From: Pseudomonas sp. MWU16-30317
GTDB taxonomy: Bacteria > Pseudomonadota > Gammaproteobacteria > Pseudomonadales > Pseudomonadaceae
Assembly: GCF_020515695.1 (NCBI RefSeq)
Contig: NZ_JAIWJA010000015.1
Coordinates: 31,100-95,099, forward strand
Direction of reading: 5' to 3'
DNA length: 64,000 bases
The stretch's first letter is position 1, and every line of letters begins with the position of its first letter. Below are positions 54,026 through 62,786 of the stretch, piece by piece. The notes under the pieces were generated by a model, which was not told the DNA's origin, searched no databases, and saw nothing but the letters and a program-made list of their open reading frames with translations. Made by a program: the position numbers and the translations under genes.

Positions 54026-55195
54026 ATGAACCCGAACGCCCATGATGACGCTCCGCTAGCGCGTAGTCACGCCCAAGATCGCCAAGCTCAAGCGGGCTAC
54101 GCTGAAAACAGCGCCCACCCTCGCCAACGCAGCCATGCCGATTACCGCTTGAGCCCCGAGAACTATGCACGAGCCACTGACCGCGGCTTGGTCAGCGCCC
54201 AGTGGTACACCTGCCACGTCGACCGCAAGGTGATGAAGGACCTGATGAAGCGCAGCGACCGCCCGGCGCTGCTCAACATGGCCCTGTGGTTCGGGCTGAT
54301 GATCGCCTCGGCGCTGGTCGCGGGGATCACCTGGGGCACGCTATGGTGCATACCGGCCTTCGCTTTGTACGGCGTGCTGTTCGCCGCCAGCGATCACCGC
54401 GCCCACGAACTGTCCCACGGCACACCGTTCAAGACGCGCTGGCTCAATGATGTGTTCTATCAGATCGCCGCGTTCATGACCTTCCACGAAGCCACCTACT
54501 GGCGTTGGAGCCATACCCGCCACCATACCGATACGTTGGTGGTAGGCAGCGATCCGGAGATCGCCGCGCCGCGCCCGCCGAGCATTCTCAACATGGTGCT
54601 GGATGCCTTCGGACTGCGCAGCGTGCCGGTGGAAATTGCCCGCACGGTGCGTCACGCCTTAGGCATCGTCAATGCGCAGACGCGCTCCTTCGTGCCCCAG
54701 ACGGCCATGCCCAGAATGATCTGGAGCAGCCGCGTCTATGTGCTGATCTGGGCCGCCACAGTGGTCAGTTGCTTCGCCTTGGATAGCCTGTTACCGGCGA
54801 TGTTGCTGCTGCTGCCGCGCCTGTACGGCGGGCCGATCACCCAGGCGCTGAACCTGACCCAGCACACGGGCCTGGCCGAGAACGTACTGGACCACCGCCT
54901 TAATTGCCGCACGATGTACTTGGGACCGTTCTTGCGTTTCGTATACATGAACATGAACTACCACATCGAGCACCACATGTTCCCGATGGTCCCGTACCAC
55001 GCCTTGCCGCGCCTGCACGCGGTGATCAAGGACCAGTGCCCGCCGCCCTACCCCAGCCTCTGGGCGGCCTGGCGGGAGATCATCCCGGCGGTGTTGCACC
55101 AGCGCCGGGACCCGCACTGGTCGGTACAACGGCCATTACGCGCCACGCCGCAGCCTACCGACTCGGTGGCGATGGCGGGCCACGGGGCCGCTTAG
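54026..55195 (+). CDS. Membrane fatty-acid-desaturase-family protein (MocD-like?)
   Basis: A 389-residue membrane di-iron enzyme. Three histidine boxes are intact: HRAHELSH near 130, HTRHH near 167 and HIEHH near 312. Hydrophobic pairs lie at about 85-130 and 235-275. The start at 54026 has GGAGG 7 nt upstream; an ATG seven codons earlier is less likely. It lies in a sugar-type locus (LacI, TIM-barrel isomerase, sugar porter) rather than a lipid locus. MocD of rhizobial rhizopine catabolism belongs to this family and has similar neighbours, so hydroxylation or O-demethylation of a small polyol is possible. No ferredoxin gene is adjacent. Confidence 0.85.
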   Translation: MNPNAHDDAPLARSHAQDRQAQAGYAENSAHPRQRSHADYRLSPENYARATDRGLVSAQWYTCHVDRKVMKDLMKRSDRPALLNMALWFGLMIASALVAGITWGTLWCIPAFALYGVLFAASDHRAHELSHGTPFKTRWLNDVFYQIAAFMTFHEATYWRWSHTRHHTDTLVVGSDPEIAAPRPPSILNMVLDAFGLRSVPVEIARTVRHALGIVNAQTRSFVPQTAMPRMIWSSRVYVLIWAATVVSCFALDSLLPAMLLLLPRLYGGPITQALNLTQHTGLAENVLDHRLNCRTMYLGPFLRFVYMNMNYHIEHHMFPMVPYHALPRLHAVIKDQCPPPYPSLWAAWREIIPAVLHQRRDPHWSVQRPLRATPQPTDSVAMAGHGAA

Positions 55196-55291
55196 CCTGC
55201 CCCTCCAACGCCCTTTAGCTGTTTCGCCACCTTAACGGCGGCGCGCGTTGCGGCGCGCGCAGCAAGGCGCACTGTCGCCCGGAGAATGACC

Positions 55292-56149
55292 ATGACTGCC
55301 ACACTGGACGTGTTTCAAGCCCTATGGGCCATGGAGCGCCTCACCCACGGCCAGGCGGATTCGCTGCCGGCCACCCTCGATCGCATCCAGCAAGCGGGCT
55401 TCAGCGGCATTACCGCGATGTATGAATCCCCCGCCCATGCCACGCACCTGAGCCAACTGCGCCACGAACGCGGCCTGCAGATCGAGGCGCAGGCGCAACC
55501 CCGGCGGGTCGAGGATCTGGCACCAGCGCTGGAGCTGATCGCCCATCATGACTGCCACCACGTCACCGTGCAGGTCGACATGCGCCCCTACACCCTGAGC
55601 GAAGCCATGAACATCGTCGAGAGCTGGCTTACGCTGTTCGAGCAGTTCGACTTCCCGATCCTGCTCGAGACTCACCGGCAACGCCTGACCAACGATCTGC
55701 CCTTGACCGTGCAACTGCTCAAGGCCTTCCCCACCTTGAAGCTGCTGGCCGACCTGTCCCACTACGTGGTCAGCCGCGAAATGCCAGCCAATCCGGATGC
55801 CACCGACTGCGCGGCAATCGCCACGGTGCTCGAGCATGCCCATGGTTTTCATGGCCGCTACGCCAGCGCGCAGCAGATCCAGGTGCCCCTGGGCTATCCA
55901 CAGCATGCGGATTACTACGCGCTGATGCACAGGTGGTGGCAGGCCGGCTTCGAAAGTTTCCGGCGACGCAGTGCGCAACGTCCGGCACCGCAATCACGCA
56001 GCCTGTCGTTCACCTGTGAGCTGGGGCCCGCGCCCTATGCGATCTCCGACCATAACGGCCATGAGCTCAGCGATCGCTGGCAGGAGGCGTTGCAACTCAA
56101 GACCCAGGCGCAGGCCCTCTGGCAAGCTGCCTGCGCCAACCAGGCCTGA
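55292..56149 (+). CDS. Sugar-phosphate isomerase/epimerase-like TIM-barrel protein
   Basis: A 285-residue xylose-isomerase-like TIM barrel (AP_endonuc_2 family, as in IolE, IolI or MocC). Likely metal ligands are Glu in LLETHR (about 130), Asp in LLADLSHYV (about 155), His in HGFHGRYAS (about 193) and Glu in FTCELGP (about 245). The start at 55292 is chosen over the ATG 6 nt earlier since GGAG lies 7 nt upstream. It follows the desaturase by 96 bp and precedes the sugar porter by 83 bp, so they are likely one operon. A role in polyol or inositol-derivative breakdown is inferred. Confidence 0.85.
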   Translation: MTATLDVFQALWAMERLTHGQADSLPATLDRIQQAGFSGITAMYESPAHATHLSQLRHERGLQIEAQAQPRRVEDLAPALELIAHHDCHHVTVQVDMRPYTLSEAMNIVESWLTLFEQFDFPILLETHRQRLTNDLPLTVQLLKAFPTLKLLADLSHYVVSREMPANPDATDCAAIATVLEHAHGFHGRYASAQQIQVPLGYPQHADYYALMHRWWQAGFESFRRRSAQRPAPQSRSLSFTCELGPAPYAISDHNGHELSDRWQEALQLKTQAQALWQAACANQA

Positions 56150-56232
56150 CACCCCCGACCCGATGCCTGTGCTGAGCAGGAATCGCTACGCATGCGCCAC
56201 CGCGCATGCTCCTTTACGTAGGTATAACAATA

Positions 56233-57702
56233 ATGACCAGCAAGACTTACGACGCCCTCGCCACGCCTGCCGTGGCCCACGACGCCCGGGCGAGCAAAAG
56301 CCAGGCCGATGCCAAACGCTACCTGCGCCTGGTGACCTTGATCGCTACCTTCGGCGGCCTGTTGTTCGGCTATGACACGGGAGTGATCAACGGCGCGTTG
56401 ATCTTCATGAAGGCCGAGCTGGGCCTCACCCCGCTGACCGAGGGCCTGGTAGCCAGTTCGCTGCTGCTGGGCGCCGCTTTTGGCGCGGTGATCGGCGGGC
56501 GCCTCTCGGACCGCAACGGGCGACGCAAGAACATCCTGCTGCTGGCTGCGGTATTTTTCCTGGGTGCATTGGCGTGCTCGTTCGCCCCGAACCTGACGGT
56601 CATGGTGGCCGCGCGCTTCATGCTCGGGCTGGCGGTGGGCGGTGCATCGGTGACCGTTCCCACTTACCTGGCCGAAATGTCACCACCGCAAATGCGTGGG
56701 CGCATCGTCACCCAGAACGAACTGATGATCGTCAGCGGGCAGTTGCTGGCATTTGTCATCAATGCTTTTTTGGGCAACACCTTTGCCGATCACCAAGGTA
56801 TCTGGCGCTGGATGCTGTTGGTGGCCACGGTACCCGCCGTGCTGCTCTGGATCGGTATGCTGATGATGCCCGAGAGCCCGCGCTGGCTGGCCTCGCGGGG
56901 GCGCTTCGGTGAGGTCTTGCAGGTACTCAAGCAGGTGCGCGAGCGCAATCAGGCGGCGTGGGAAATGCGCGAGATCAAACACCTGGCTGCAGTGGATGGC
57001 GAGCAGCCGCGTGAAGGCTGGGGCGCACTGAAGACCCCTTGGGTACGCCGCATCGTGCTGATCGGCATCGGCCTGGCGGTGGTCCAACAGATCACCGGCG
57101 TCAATTCGATCATGTACTACGGCACGCAGCTCCTTGCGGACTCGGGCCTGGGCCACAAGGCGGCATTGATCGCCAATATCGGCAACGGCGTGGCGGCAGT
57201 GGCCGCGACCCTGATCGGCATTCGCTACCTGGATCGGGTCGGTCGGCGGCCGATGCTGCTGTGGGGGCTGGCCGGCACCACCTTGTGCCTGTTGGCGATC
57301 GGCGTGCTGTCCAGCCTGATGCAGCCCTCTAACGCCCGCGCCTTTACTCTGCTGGCGAGCATGCTGGTGTACATGGGTTTCATGGCCGGGATGGTCGCGC
57401 CGGTGATCTGGGTGATGCTCTCGGAGATCTTCCCACTGCGCATTCGCGGCTTCGCCATCGGTGTGGCCGGCTGCGCGCTGTGGATGACCAACTTCAATGT
57501 CGGGCTGTTTTTCCCGCCGCTGGTGGCGAGCATCGGTATCGGCGGCACGTTTTTCGTGTTCGTGGTGCTCGGCGCGGTGGCCTTGGCATTCAGCGCGCGG
57601 TATGTGCCGGAGACCCGTGATTTGAGCCTGGAAGAAATCGAAGAACAATTCCGTCGCCCGCGAGTCGGGGCGGCCGTCGCCCCTGGCCCATCATCCGTGT
57701 AA
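56233..57702 (+). CDS. Sugar-porter MFS transporter (inositol/IolT type)
   Basis: A 489-residue, 12-helix sugar porter. Signature motifs are FGGLLFGYDTGVINGAL in helix 1, GGRLSDRNGRRKN in loop 2-3, PESPRWLASRGR after helix 6, QQITGVNSIMYYG in helix 7 and YVPETRDLSLEEIE near the C-terminus. This pattern is closest to proton-coupled inositol transporters such as IolT. The start at 56233 drops nine poorly supported codons. It probably imports the substrate of the desaturase/isomerase operon. Confidence 0.9.
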   Translation: MTSKTYDALATPAVAHDARASKSQADAKRYLRLVTLIATFGGLLFGYDTGVINGALIFMKAELGLTPLTEGLVASSLLLGAAFGAVIGGRLSDRNGRRKNILLLAAVFFLGALACSFAPNLTVMVAARFMLGLAVGGASVTVPTYLAEMSPPQMRGRIVTQNELMIVSGQLLAFVINAFLGNTFADHQGIWRWMLLVATVPAVLLWIGMLMMPESPRWLASRGRFGEVLQVLKQVRERNQAAWEMREIKHLAAVDGEQPREGWGALKTPWVRRIVLIGIGLAVVQQITGVNSIMYYGTQLLADSGLGHKAALIANIGNGVAAVAATLIGIRYLDRVGRRPMLLWGLAGTTLCLLAIGVLSSLMQPSNARAFTLLASMLVYMGFMAGMVAPVIWVMLSEIFPLRIRGFAIGVAGCALWMTNFNVGLFFPPLVASIGIGGTFFVFVVLGAVALAFSARYVPETRDLSLEEIEEQFRRPRVGAAVAPGPSSV

Positions 57703-57884
57703 CGCCATTCATAGTGCTGTCGCTCTCCTCTCAGCCCTTGAGTCTCGCCGACTCGAGGGCTCGAGGCGTCACCGTTGGATGACGACGCGAACCACGATTC
57801 ATGAACCGGCCCATCACGCTTTGCCGATTGCCAGCGGCCCCCGCGGTGGCCCAGGATGGGAAAAACATCCCGAGGGCCACCTGC
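57703..57884. other. Intergenic region before dehalogenase-like gene
   Basis: About 180 bp. An in-frame ATG at 57801 precedes the next gene but lacks an RBS. CGACTCGAGGGCTCGAG-type short repeats occur at 57748-57765. No terminator after the sugar porter is evident. Confidence 0.3.
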
Positions 57885-58760
57885 ATGTTTGCTGGATTCG
57901 AGAAACATCTGCGTCACGTCAATGGCGTCGACATCGCCTACCGCATCGGCGGTAACGGCCCGGGCTTGCTGCTGTTGCATGGCCACCCGCAGACCCACGT
58001 GATCTGGCACAAGGTCGCCGAGCGACTGGCCGAACATTTCACCGTGGTGGCGGCCGACTTGCGCGGTTATGGCGATAGCGCCAGGCCGCCCATCAGCGAC
58101 GGAGCCGGCCATTACAGCAAACGCGAAATGGCTGTCGACAATGTCGAATTGATGCGTGCACTCGGCTTCGACAGCTTCAGCGTGCTGGCCCACGACCGCG
58201 GTGCACGGGTCGCCCATCGTCTGGCGCTGGACCACAGCGCAGCCGTGCGGCGCATGGTGCTGCTGGACATCGCCCCAACGCTGGCGATGTACGAGCAGAC
58301 CAGCGAAGCCTTTGCCCGTGCCTATTGGCACTGGTTCTTCCTGATCCGTCCGACGCCATTGCCCGAAACGCTGATCGAGGCCGACCCGCCGCTGTATCTG
58401 CGCAGCGTGATGGGCAGCCGCAGCGCGGGCCTGGCGCCGTTTACCGATGAAGCGTTCGGCGAATACCTGCGCTGCCTGCAGCGGCCCGGCAGCGCGCAAT
58501 CGATCTGTGAGGACTACCGCGCCAGCGCGGGCATCGATCTGGAACATGACCGCGCCGATATCGCCGCCGGCCATTCCCTTGCGCTGCCGTTGCTGGTGCT
58601 GTGGGGTCAGGACGGCGCGGTCGGGCGCTGCTTCAAGCCGCTCGAAGAGTGGCAGAAAGTCGCCTTGGATGTACGCGGCAAGGCGCTGCCGTGCGGCCAT
58701 TATGTTGCCGAGGAGGCGCCCGAATTGCTGCTGGCCGAGGCTTTGGCCTTTTTGCGCTAG
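57885..58760 (+). CDS. Haloacetate-dehalogenase-like alpha/beta hydrolase
   Basis: A 291-residue alpha/beta hydrolase. It has the oxyanion HGHPQTHVIW near 36 and the nucleophile elbow AHDRGARV with Asp104. The residues used by fluoroacetate dehalogenase (in the well-studied enzyme Asp110, Arg111, Arg114, Asp134, His155, Trp156, Tyr219, His280) all have counterparts at constant offset: Asp104, Arg105, Arg108, Asp128, His149, Trp150, Tyr211 and His272. The start at 57885 gives MFAGFEKH, typical of the family. It is followed by a lysR gene. Substrate is probably a short 2-haloacid, but defluorination is not proven by sequence. Confidence 0.85.
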   Translation: MFAGFEKHLRHVNGVDIAYRIGGNGPGLLLLHGHPQTHVIWHKVAERLAEHFTVVAADLRGYGDSARPPISDGAGHYSKREMAVDNVELMRALGFDSFSVLAHDRGARVAHRLALDHSAAVRRMVLLDIAPTLAMYEQTSEAFARAYWHWFFLIRPTPLPETLIEADPPLYLRSVMGSRSAGLAPFTDEAFGEYLRCLQRPGSAQSICEDYRASAGIDLEHDRADIAAGHSLALPLLVLWGQDGAVGRCFKPLEEWQKVALDVRGKALPCGHYVAEEAPELLLAEALAFLR

Positions 58761-58844
58761 ATGCTTGCCTGGTGGCGCCGCTGTCGGCCTCGACACCGGC
58801 GCCGATGCTATGCTGGCACCTCGTGCTGCCAGTGCCCGCCTGCC

Positions 58845-59759
58845 ATGACCCTCAAGAAAGACACCGTGCCCCTTCCCGAAGACCTGCGGGTATTCCTCAC
58901 CGTCATCCGCCAGCACGGTTTCGCCGCTGCGGCCGCTGAGCTGGGGCAGTCTCCCGCCTATGTGAGCAAACGCATCCAGATCCTCGAAACCACACTGGGC
59001 ACGCGGCTGCTGCACCGCACCAGCCGACGTATCACCCTGACCGAAGACGGCGAGCGGGTGCAGCGTTGGGCGCTGAGGATTCTCGACGACTTCGTGCAAC
59101 TGCATGACGAACTCGCCGACGCCCGCGCCCTGCCCAACGGCCATCTGCACCTGTGCAGCAGCTTCGGTTTCGGGCGCAATCATGTGGCGCCGGCCGTGTC
59201 GCTGCTGGCGGCGCAATACCCCGATCTGGAGATCCGCCTCGACCTGTTCGACCGCACGGTGGACATCGTCAACGAAGGCTTCGACCTCGAAATCCGCGTG
59301 GGCGATGACATCCCCGGCCAGCACATCGGCCGCCAGTTGGTGACCAACCGCCGCGTGCTGTGCGCCGCGCCCGATTACCTGCAACGGCGCGGCACGCCGC
59401 AGACGCTCCTGGAGCTGGAGCAACACGACTGCCTGGTGATCAAGGAGCGTGACAATGCCTTTGGGCTGTGGGAGTTGCAGCGCGGTGCCGAGAGCATCAG
59501 CGTGCGGGTACGCGGGCCGCTGTCGTCGAACAATGGCGAGATCGTCTTGCAGTGGGCGCTGGATGGCCGCGGCGTGCTGTTGCGCTCGCTATGGGATGTG
59601 AGACCGATGCTGGAGCAAGGTCGATTGGTGCAGGTGTTGCCCAACTACAGCCAGCCGGCCAACGTCTGGGCGGTGTACCCGACGCGGCTGGCGTATTCCG
59701 GCAAGCTGCGCGCTTGCGTGGAGTTTCTGCAGGAGCACTTCAAGACGCTGTCGACCTGA
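58845..59759 (+). CDS. LysR-family regulator (DmlR-like)
   Basis: A 304-residue LysR regulator. The HTH lies at about 12-65 (PEDLRVFLTVIRQHGFAAA ... SPAYVSKRIQILETTLG), followed by an effector domain with the CLVIKERDNAFGLW and PLSSNNGEIVLQWALDGRGV segments typical of DmlR-type proteins. The ATG at 58845 is favoured over the 28-codon Arg-rich extension. It ends 2 bp from the stop of the convergent leuD-like gene and follows the dehalogenase-like gene by 84 bp, so it could serve either. Confidence 0.88.
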   Translation: MTLKKDTVPLPEDLRVFLTVIRQHGFAAAAAELGQSPAYVSKRIQILETTLGTRLLHRTSRRITLTEDGERVQRWALRILDDFVQLHDELADARALPNGHLHLCSSFGFGRNHVAPAVSLLAAQYPDLEIRLDLFDRTVDIVNEGFDLEIRVGDDIPGQHIGRQLVTNRRVLCAAPDYLQRRGTPQTLLELEQHDCLVIKERDNAFGLWELQRGAESISVRVRGPLSSNNGEIVLQWALDGRGVLLRSLWDVRPMLEQGRLVQVLPNYSQPANVWAVYPTRLAYSGKLRACVEFLQEHFKTLST

Positions 59760-59761
59760 CG

Positions 59762-60376
59762 CTATCGCAGCCAGGGATTGTCCGCCAGGTGGCGGCGCTC
59801 GAATGCGAGGATCTGTTCGCGGCGCTGCAGGGTACTGCCGATCGCGTCCAGGCCCAGCAGCAAAGAGGTCTTGCGCAGGGTGTCGATCTGGAAGTCGATG
59901 ACCTGGTCGTTGGCCAGGCGAATCTGCTGCGCCTCGAGATCGATGGCGATGGTCGCCTGCTCCGGTTGGCTCACCACGTGTCCCACCCCTTGCACCACGG
60001 CCGCTTCGAGGGTGATGAGCAGTACGCCGTTGCGCTGGCAGTTGTCGTAGAAGATCCCGGCGAAACTGCTGCCGATCAACGCGCGGATGCCCATCTGCTG
60101 CAAGCCCCAGACCGCATGCTCGCGGCTCGATCCACAGCCGAAGTTAGGCCCGACCACCAGGAAACGGGCACCTCGCCAGGCCGGCTGATTGAGCACGAAG
60201 CGTGGATCGGGCTGGCCATCCGGCAGGAAACGCAGGTCGAAAAACAGCCCGCGGTCAAGGCCGGCGCGGTCGATGCCCTTGAGAAACTGCTTGGGCATGA
60301 TCACGTCGGTGTCGACGTTGGCGGCAAGGATCGGTGCGGCCTTGCCGCTGACCTGGGTGAAGGGTTGCAGGCTCAT
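59762..60376 (-). CDS. leuD: 3-isopropylmalate dehydratase small-subunit-like protein
   Basis: A 204-residue LeuD-family small subunit, the swivelling domain of an aconitase-type hydro-lyase. NVDTDVIMPKQFL near the N-terminus and NFGCGSSREHAVWGL near 80 are the key motifs. Its ATG overlaps the leuC-like stop. With no leuB or leuA beside it, this pair is likely a paralogue of the biosynthetic enzyme, perhaps acting on citraconate, methylmalate or a related diacid. The symbol denotes family only. Confidence 0.85.
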   Translation of the reverse strand: MSLQPFTQVSGKAAPILAANVDTDVIMPKQFLKGIDRAGLDRGLFFDLRFLPDGQPDPRFVLNQPAWRGARFLVVGPNFGCGSSREHAVWGLQQMGIRALIGSSFAGIFYDNCQRNGVLLITLEAAVVQGVGHVVSQPEQATIAIDLEAQQIRLANDQVIDFQIDTLRKTSLLLGLDAIGSTLQRREQILAFERRHLADNPWLR

Positions 60377-61794
60377 GGGCGGACTCCAGCATGGCGGATA
60401 TCGATGAGATGGCCGGCAATCGCGGCGGCGGCGACCATGGCCGGGCTCATCAGGTGGGTGCGCGCACCGGCGCCTTGACGGCCTTCGAAGTTGCGGTTGG
60501 TGCTGGACGCGCAGCGGTCGCCGGGGGCCAGCACGTCGTCGTTCATCGCCAGGCACATGGAGCAGCCGGACTGCCGCCATTCGAAGCCCGCGTCGATGAA
60601 GATCTGCGCCAGCCCTTCGGCCTGTGCCCGCTCGCGCACTTCGGTGGAGCCCGGCACGATGATCGCCCGCACATGGCTGGCGACCCGCAGGCCACGAACC
60701 ACGCGGGCGGCGTCACGCAGGTCCTCGATCCGCGCGTTGGTGCAGGAGCCGATGAAGGCGTGGCTGATGACGATATCGCTGAGCGGCGTGCCGGCATCGA
60801 GGCCCATGTACTGCAAGGCGCGGTGCATGTCCTGGCGCAGGATCAGGTCGCTGACCGCTTGCGGGTCGGGCACGCAACCGCTGATGGGCGCGGCCTGGTC
60901 CGGGCTGGTGCCCCAGGTGACCATGGGCTCCAGGGTGCTGGCGTCCAGGGCGACTTCGCGGTCGAAGCGTGCGTCGGCATCGCTGTGCAGGTGCTGCCAG
61001 CTGGCAAGTGCCTGAATCCACAACTCGCCTTTGGGCGCGCGGGGCTTGTCCTCGAGATAGGCGAAGACTTTATCATCCGGCGCCATGAAAGCACCGCGCG
61101 CACCCGCTTCGACCGCCATGTTACAGACAGTCATGCGGGCTTCGACGCTGAGCGCATCGATGGTCGACCCACAGAACTCGATGGCGTAGCCACTGGCGCC
61201 GGCCGTGCCGATCTGGCGAATCAGCGCCATGATCACGTCCTTGGCAGTCAGCCCTGGGGCGAGCGCGCCATCGACTCGCACGCGCATGCTTTTCAGGCGC
61301 TTGTAGACCAGCGTTTGCGAGGCCAGCAAGTGCTCGATTTCCGAGGTGCCGATACCGAAACCGAAGGCCCCTAGCGCGCCATAGGTGGTGGTGTGGCTGT
61401 CACCGGCGGCAATCACCATGCCTGGCAGGACGAAGCCCTGCTCCGGCGCGATCACGTGTTCGATGCCCTGGCGCTTGTCGAGGATGTCGAGCAGTTCGAT
61501 CCCGAAGTCGTGGCAGTTTTCGGCCAGGTAGGAGACCTGCCGGGCGCCGCCCGGATCAGGCATTTGTGCGACACGTTGCGGGGCGGTGGGGTTGACGTGG
61601 TCGACCACGGCCAGGGCGGTAGCGGGGCGCCAGACCGAGCGTTCGGCCGCGCGCAGGCCGCTGAAGGCTTGGGGGCTGGTGTATTCGTTGATCACCTGGC
61701 GATCGACGTACAGCAGCACGTGGCCCTGGTCGTCCAGGTCGCAGACGCGATGGGAGTCGATGTGTTTGTCGTAGAGCGTTCTGGCAGGGTTCAA
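60373..61794 (-). CDS. leuC: 3-isopropylmalate dehydratase large-subunit-like protein
   Basis: A 473-residue LeuC-family subunit with a [4Fe-4S] cluster. The three cluster cysteines are Cys351 (GSCTNARIEDL), Cys411 and Cys414 (SGCSMCLAMN), at almost the same spacing as in E. coli LeuC. The start is TTG, supported by GAGGG 7 nt upstream; no ATG or GTG in frame is better. An ATG mini-ORF of five codons overlaps the TTG. Coupled to the leuD-like gene by ATGA. Probably a paralogue with a catabolic substrate; the symbol denotes family only. Confidence 0.87.
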   Translation of the reverse strand: MNPARTLYDKHIDSHRVCDLDDQGHVLLYVDRQVINEYTSPQAFSGLRAAERSVWRPATALAVVDHVNPTAPQRVAQMPDPGGARQVSYLAENCHDFGIELLDILDKRQGIEHVIAPEQGFVLPGMVIAAGDSHTTTYGALGAFGFGIGTSEIEHLLASQTLVYKRLKSMRVRVDGALAPGLTAKDVIMALIRQIGTAGASGYAIEFCGSTIDALSVEARMTVCNMAVEAGARGAFMAPDDKVFAYLEDKPRAPKGELWIQALASWQHLHSDADARFDREVALDASTLEPMVTWGTSPDQAAPISGCVPDPQAVSDLILRQDMHRALQYMGLDAGTPLSDIVISHAFIGSCTNARIEDLRDAARVVRGLRVASHVRAIIVPGSTEVRERAQAEGLAQIFIDAGFEWRQSGCSMCLAMNDDVLAPGDRCASSTNRNFEGRQGAGARTHLMSPAMVAAAAIAGHLIDIRHAGVRP

Positions 61795-61808
61795 GGGAAG
61801 GCCCTCAT
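61791..61808 (-). promoter_or_regulatory. Mini-ORF overlapping the TTG start of leuC-like gene
   Basis: ATG at 61808, five codons (MRAFP), stop TGA overlapping the TTG start codon as TTGA. The GAGGG that would serve the TTG lies inside it. It could provide translational coupling or simply be chance. Confidence 0.25.
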
Positions 61809-61896
61809 TGGCGGTCGCGGTTCGTCTATGGTCAGAGAACCCGAGGCCGCCAACAATGGCCTGGCAGTGATAGCGTGGAACATGAAGTGTGTAGGA

Positions 61897-62712
61897 TCAG
61901 CCACGCGGTGCGGCAGATGGGCTTTCGATAGCCTCGCTTTCGACATGGATGCGCAGGCCGGTGCGGCCTGGAGCGATATCGTCACGCAAGGTCAGTTCGG
62001 GAATGGCATAGGCGCCGCCGTTCTGCGGCCTGAAGGCGATCGGCGTGGTGGTCGCCAGGGTATCCAGGCGCTGCGCCAGTTCTGAACGGATCACAGCGAA
62101 ACGGGCCTCGTCGACGCGGCTGGTGCGGTAGATCAGATAGGGCGGCAGCACCTCGAAGCCCGGGTAATACAGCACCCCGTGATGGATGGGGTAGAGCAAA
62201 TCCTCGATCGGGCCGTTGATGCCGCGCGGGCTGTAGTGGGACTGCCAGCCGCCTGCGCTGACGATCAGCATGGCGCGCTTGCCGGCCAGGGTCCCTTCAC
62301 CGTAACGATCGCCCCAGTGCGTGTCGCCATGCTCGCCCACGCCGTAGGCAAAGCCGTAGGCGTACACGCGCTCCACCCAGCCCTTGAGGATTGCCGGCAG
62401 GCTGAACCACCACAGCGGAAACTGCAGGATTACGGTGTCGGCCCAGAGCAGTTTCTGCTGCTCGGCAGTGATGTCGGCGCTTTGCAGGCCGCAGGCAAAG
62501 GCGTGTTCTGAATCACGGTCGGGGTAGAAGCGCCGGGGTTCGATCTGCTCGCGGGTATCTTCGGCGTCGAGGACGGCCTTCCACTGCATGGCGTACAGGT
62601 CGGACACCTGCACCTGGTGACCGGCCTGTTGCAAATGCTGCACGGCGAAATCCTTGAGGGCGCCGTTGAGGGACTGCGGCTCGGGGTGGGCGTAGACAAT
62701 GAGTATTTTCAT
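61897..62712 (-). CDS. NAD(P)H-dependent flavodoxin-fold oxidoreductase (quinone reductase type)
   Basis: A 271-residue flavodoxin-fold enzyme of the NQO/MdaB/KefF group (Flavodoxin_2). The FMN/FAD-binding start KILIVYAHPEPQSLNGAL, FPLWWFSLPAILKGWVERV near 105 and the SAGGWQSHYSPRGINGP region near 155 are typical. It reduces quinones or similar acceptors by two electrons. It is divergent from a LysR gene only 74 bp away, the usual layout of a regulator and its target, so induction by a quinone or electrophile is likely. Confidence 0.88.
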   Translation of the reverse strand: MKILIVYAHPEPQSLNGALKDFAVQHLQQAGHQVQVSDLYAMQWKAVLDAEDTREQIEPRRFYPDRDSEHAFACGLQSADITAEQQKLLWADTVILQFPLWWFSLPAILKGWVERVYAYGFAYGVGEHGDTHWGDRYGEGTLAGKRAMLIVSAGGWQSHYSPRGINGPIEDLLYPIHHGVLYYPGFEVLPPYLIYRTSRVDEARFAVIRSELAQRLDTLATTTPIAFRPQNGGAYAIPELTLRDDIAPGRTGLRIHVESEAIESPSAAPRG

Positions 62713-62786
62713 GGCTGGCTCTGTATGTTGATCGGGTAATGCTCAGCCTAGGTTTTTGCCAGGTATATTAGAAATGAATAGCTGAT

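Noticed and set aside
57225..59426. 733-codon minus frame across the sugar porter, dehalogenase and lysR genes
   Set aside because: It spans three well-supported plus-strand genes with clear motifs and carries none of its own.
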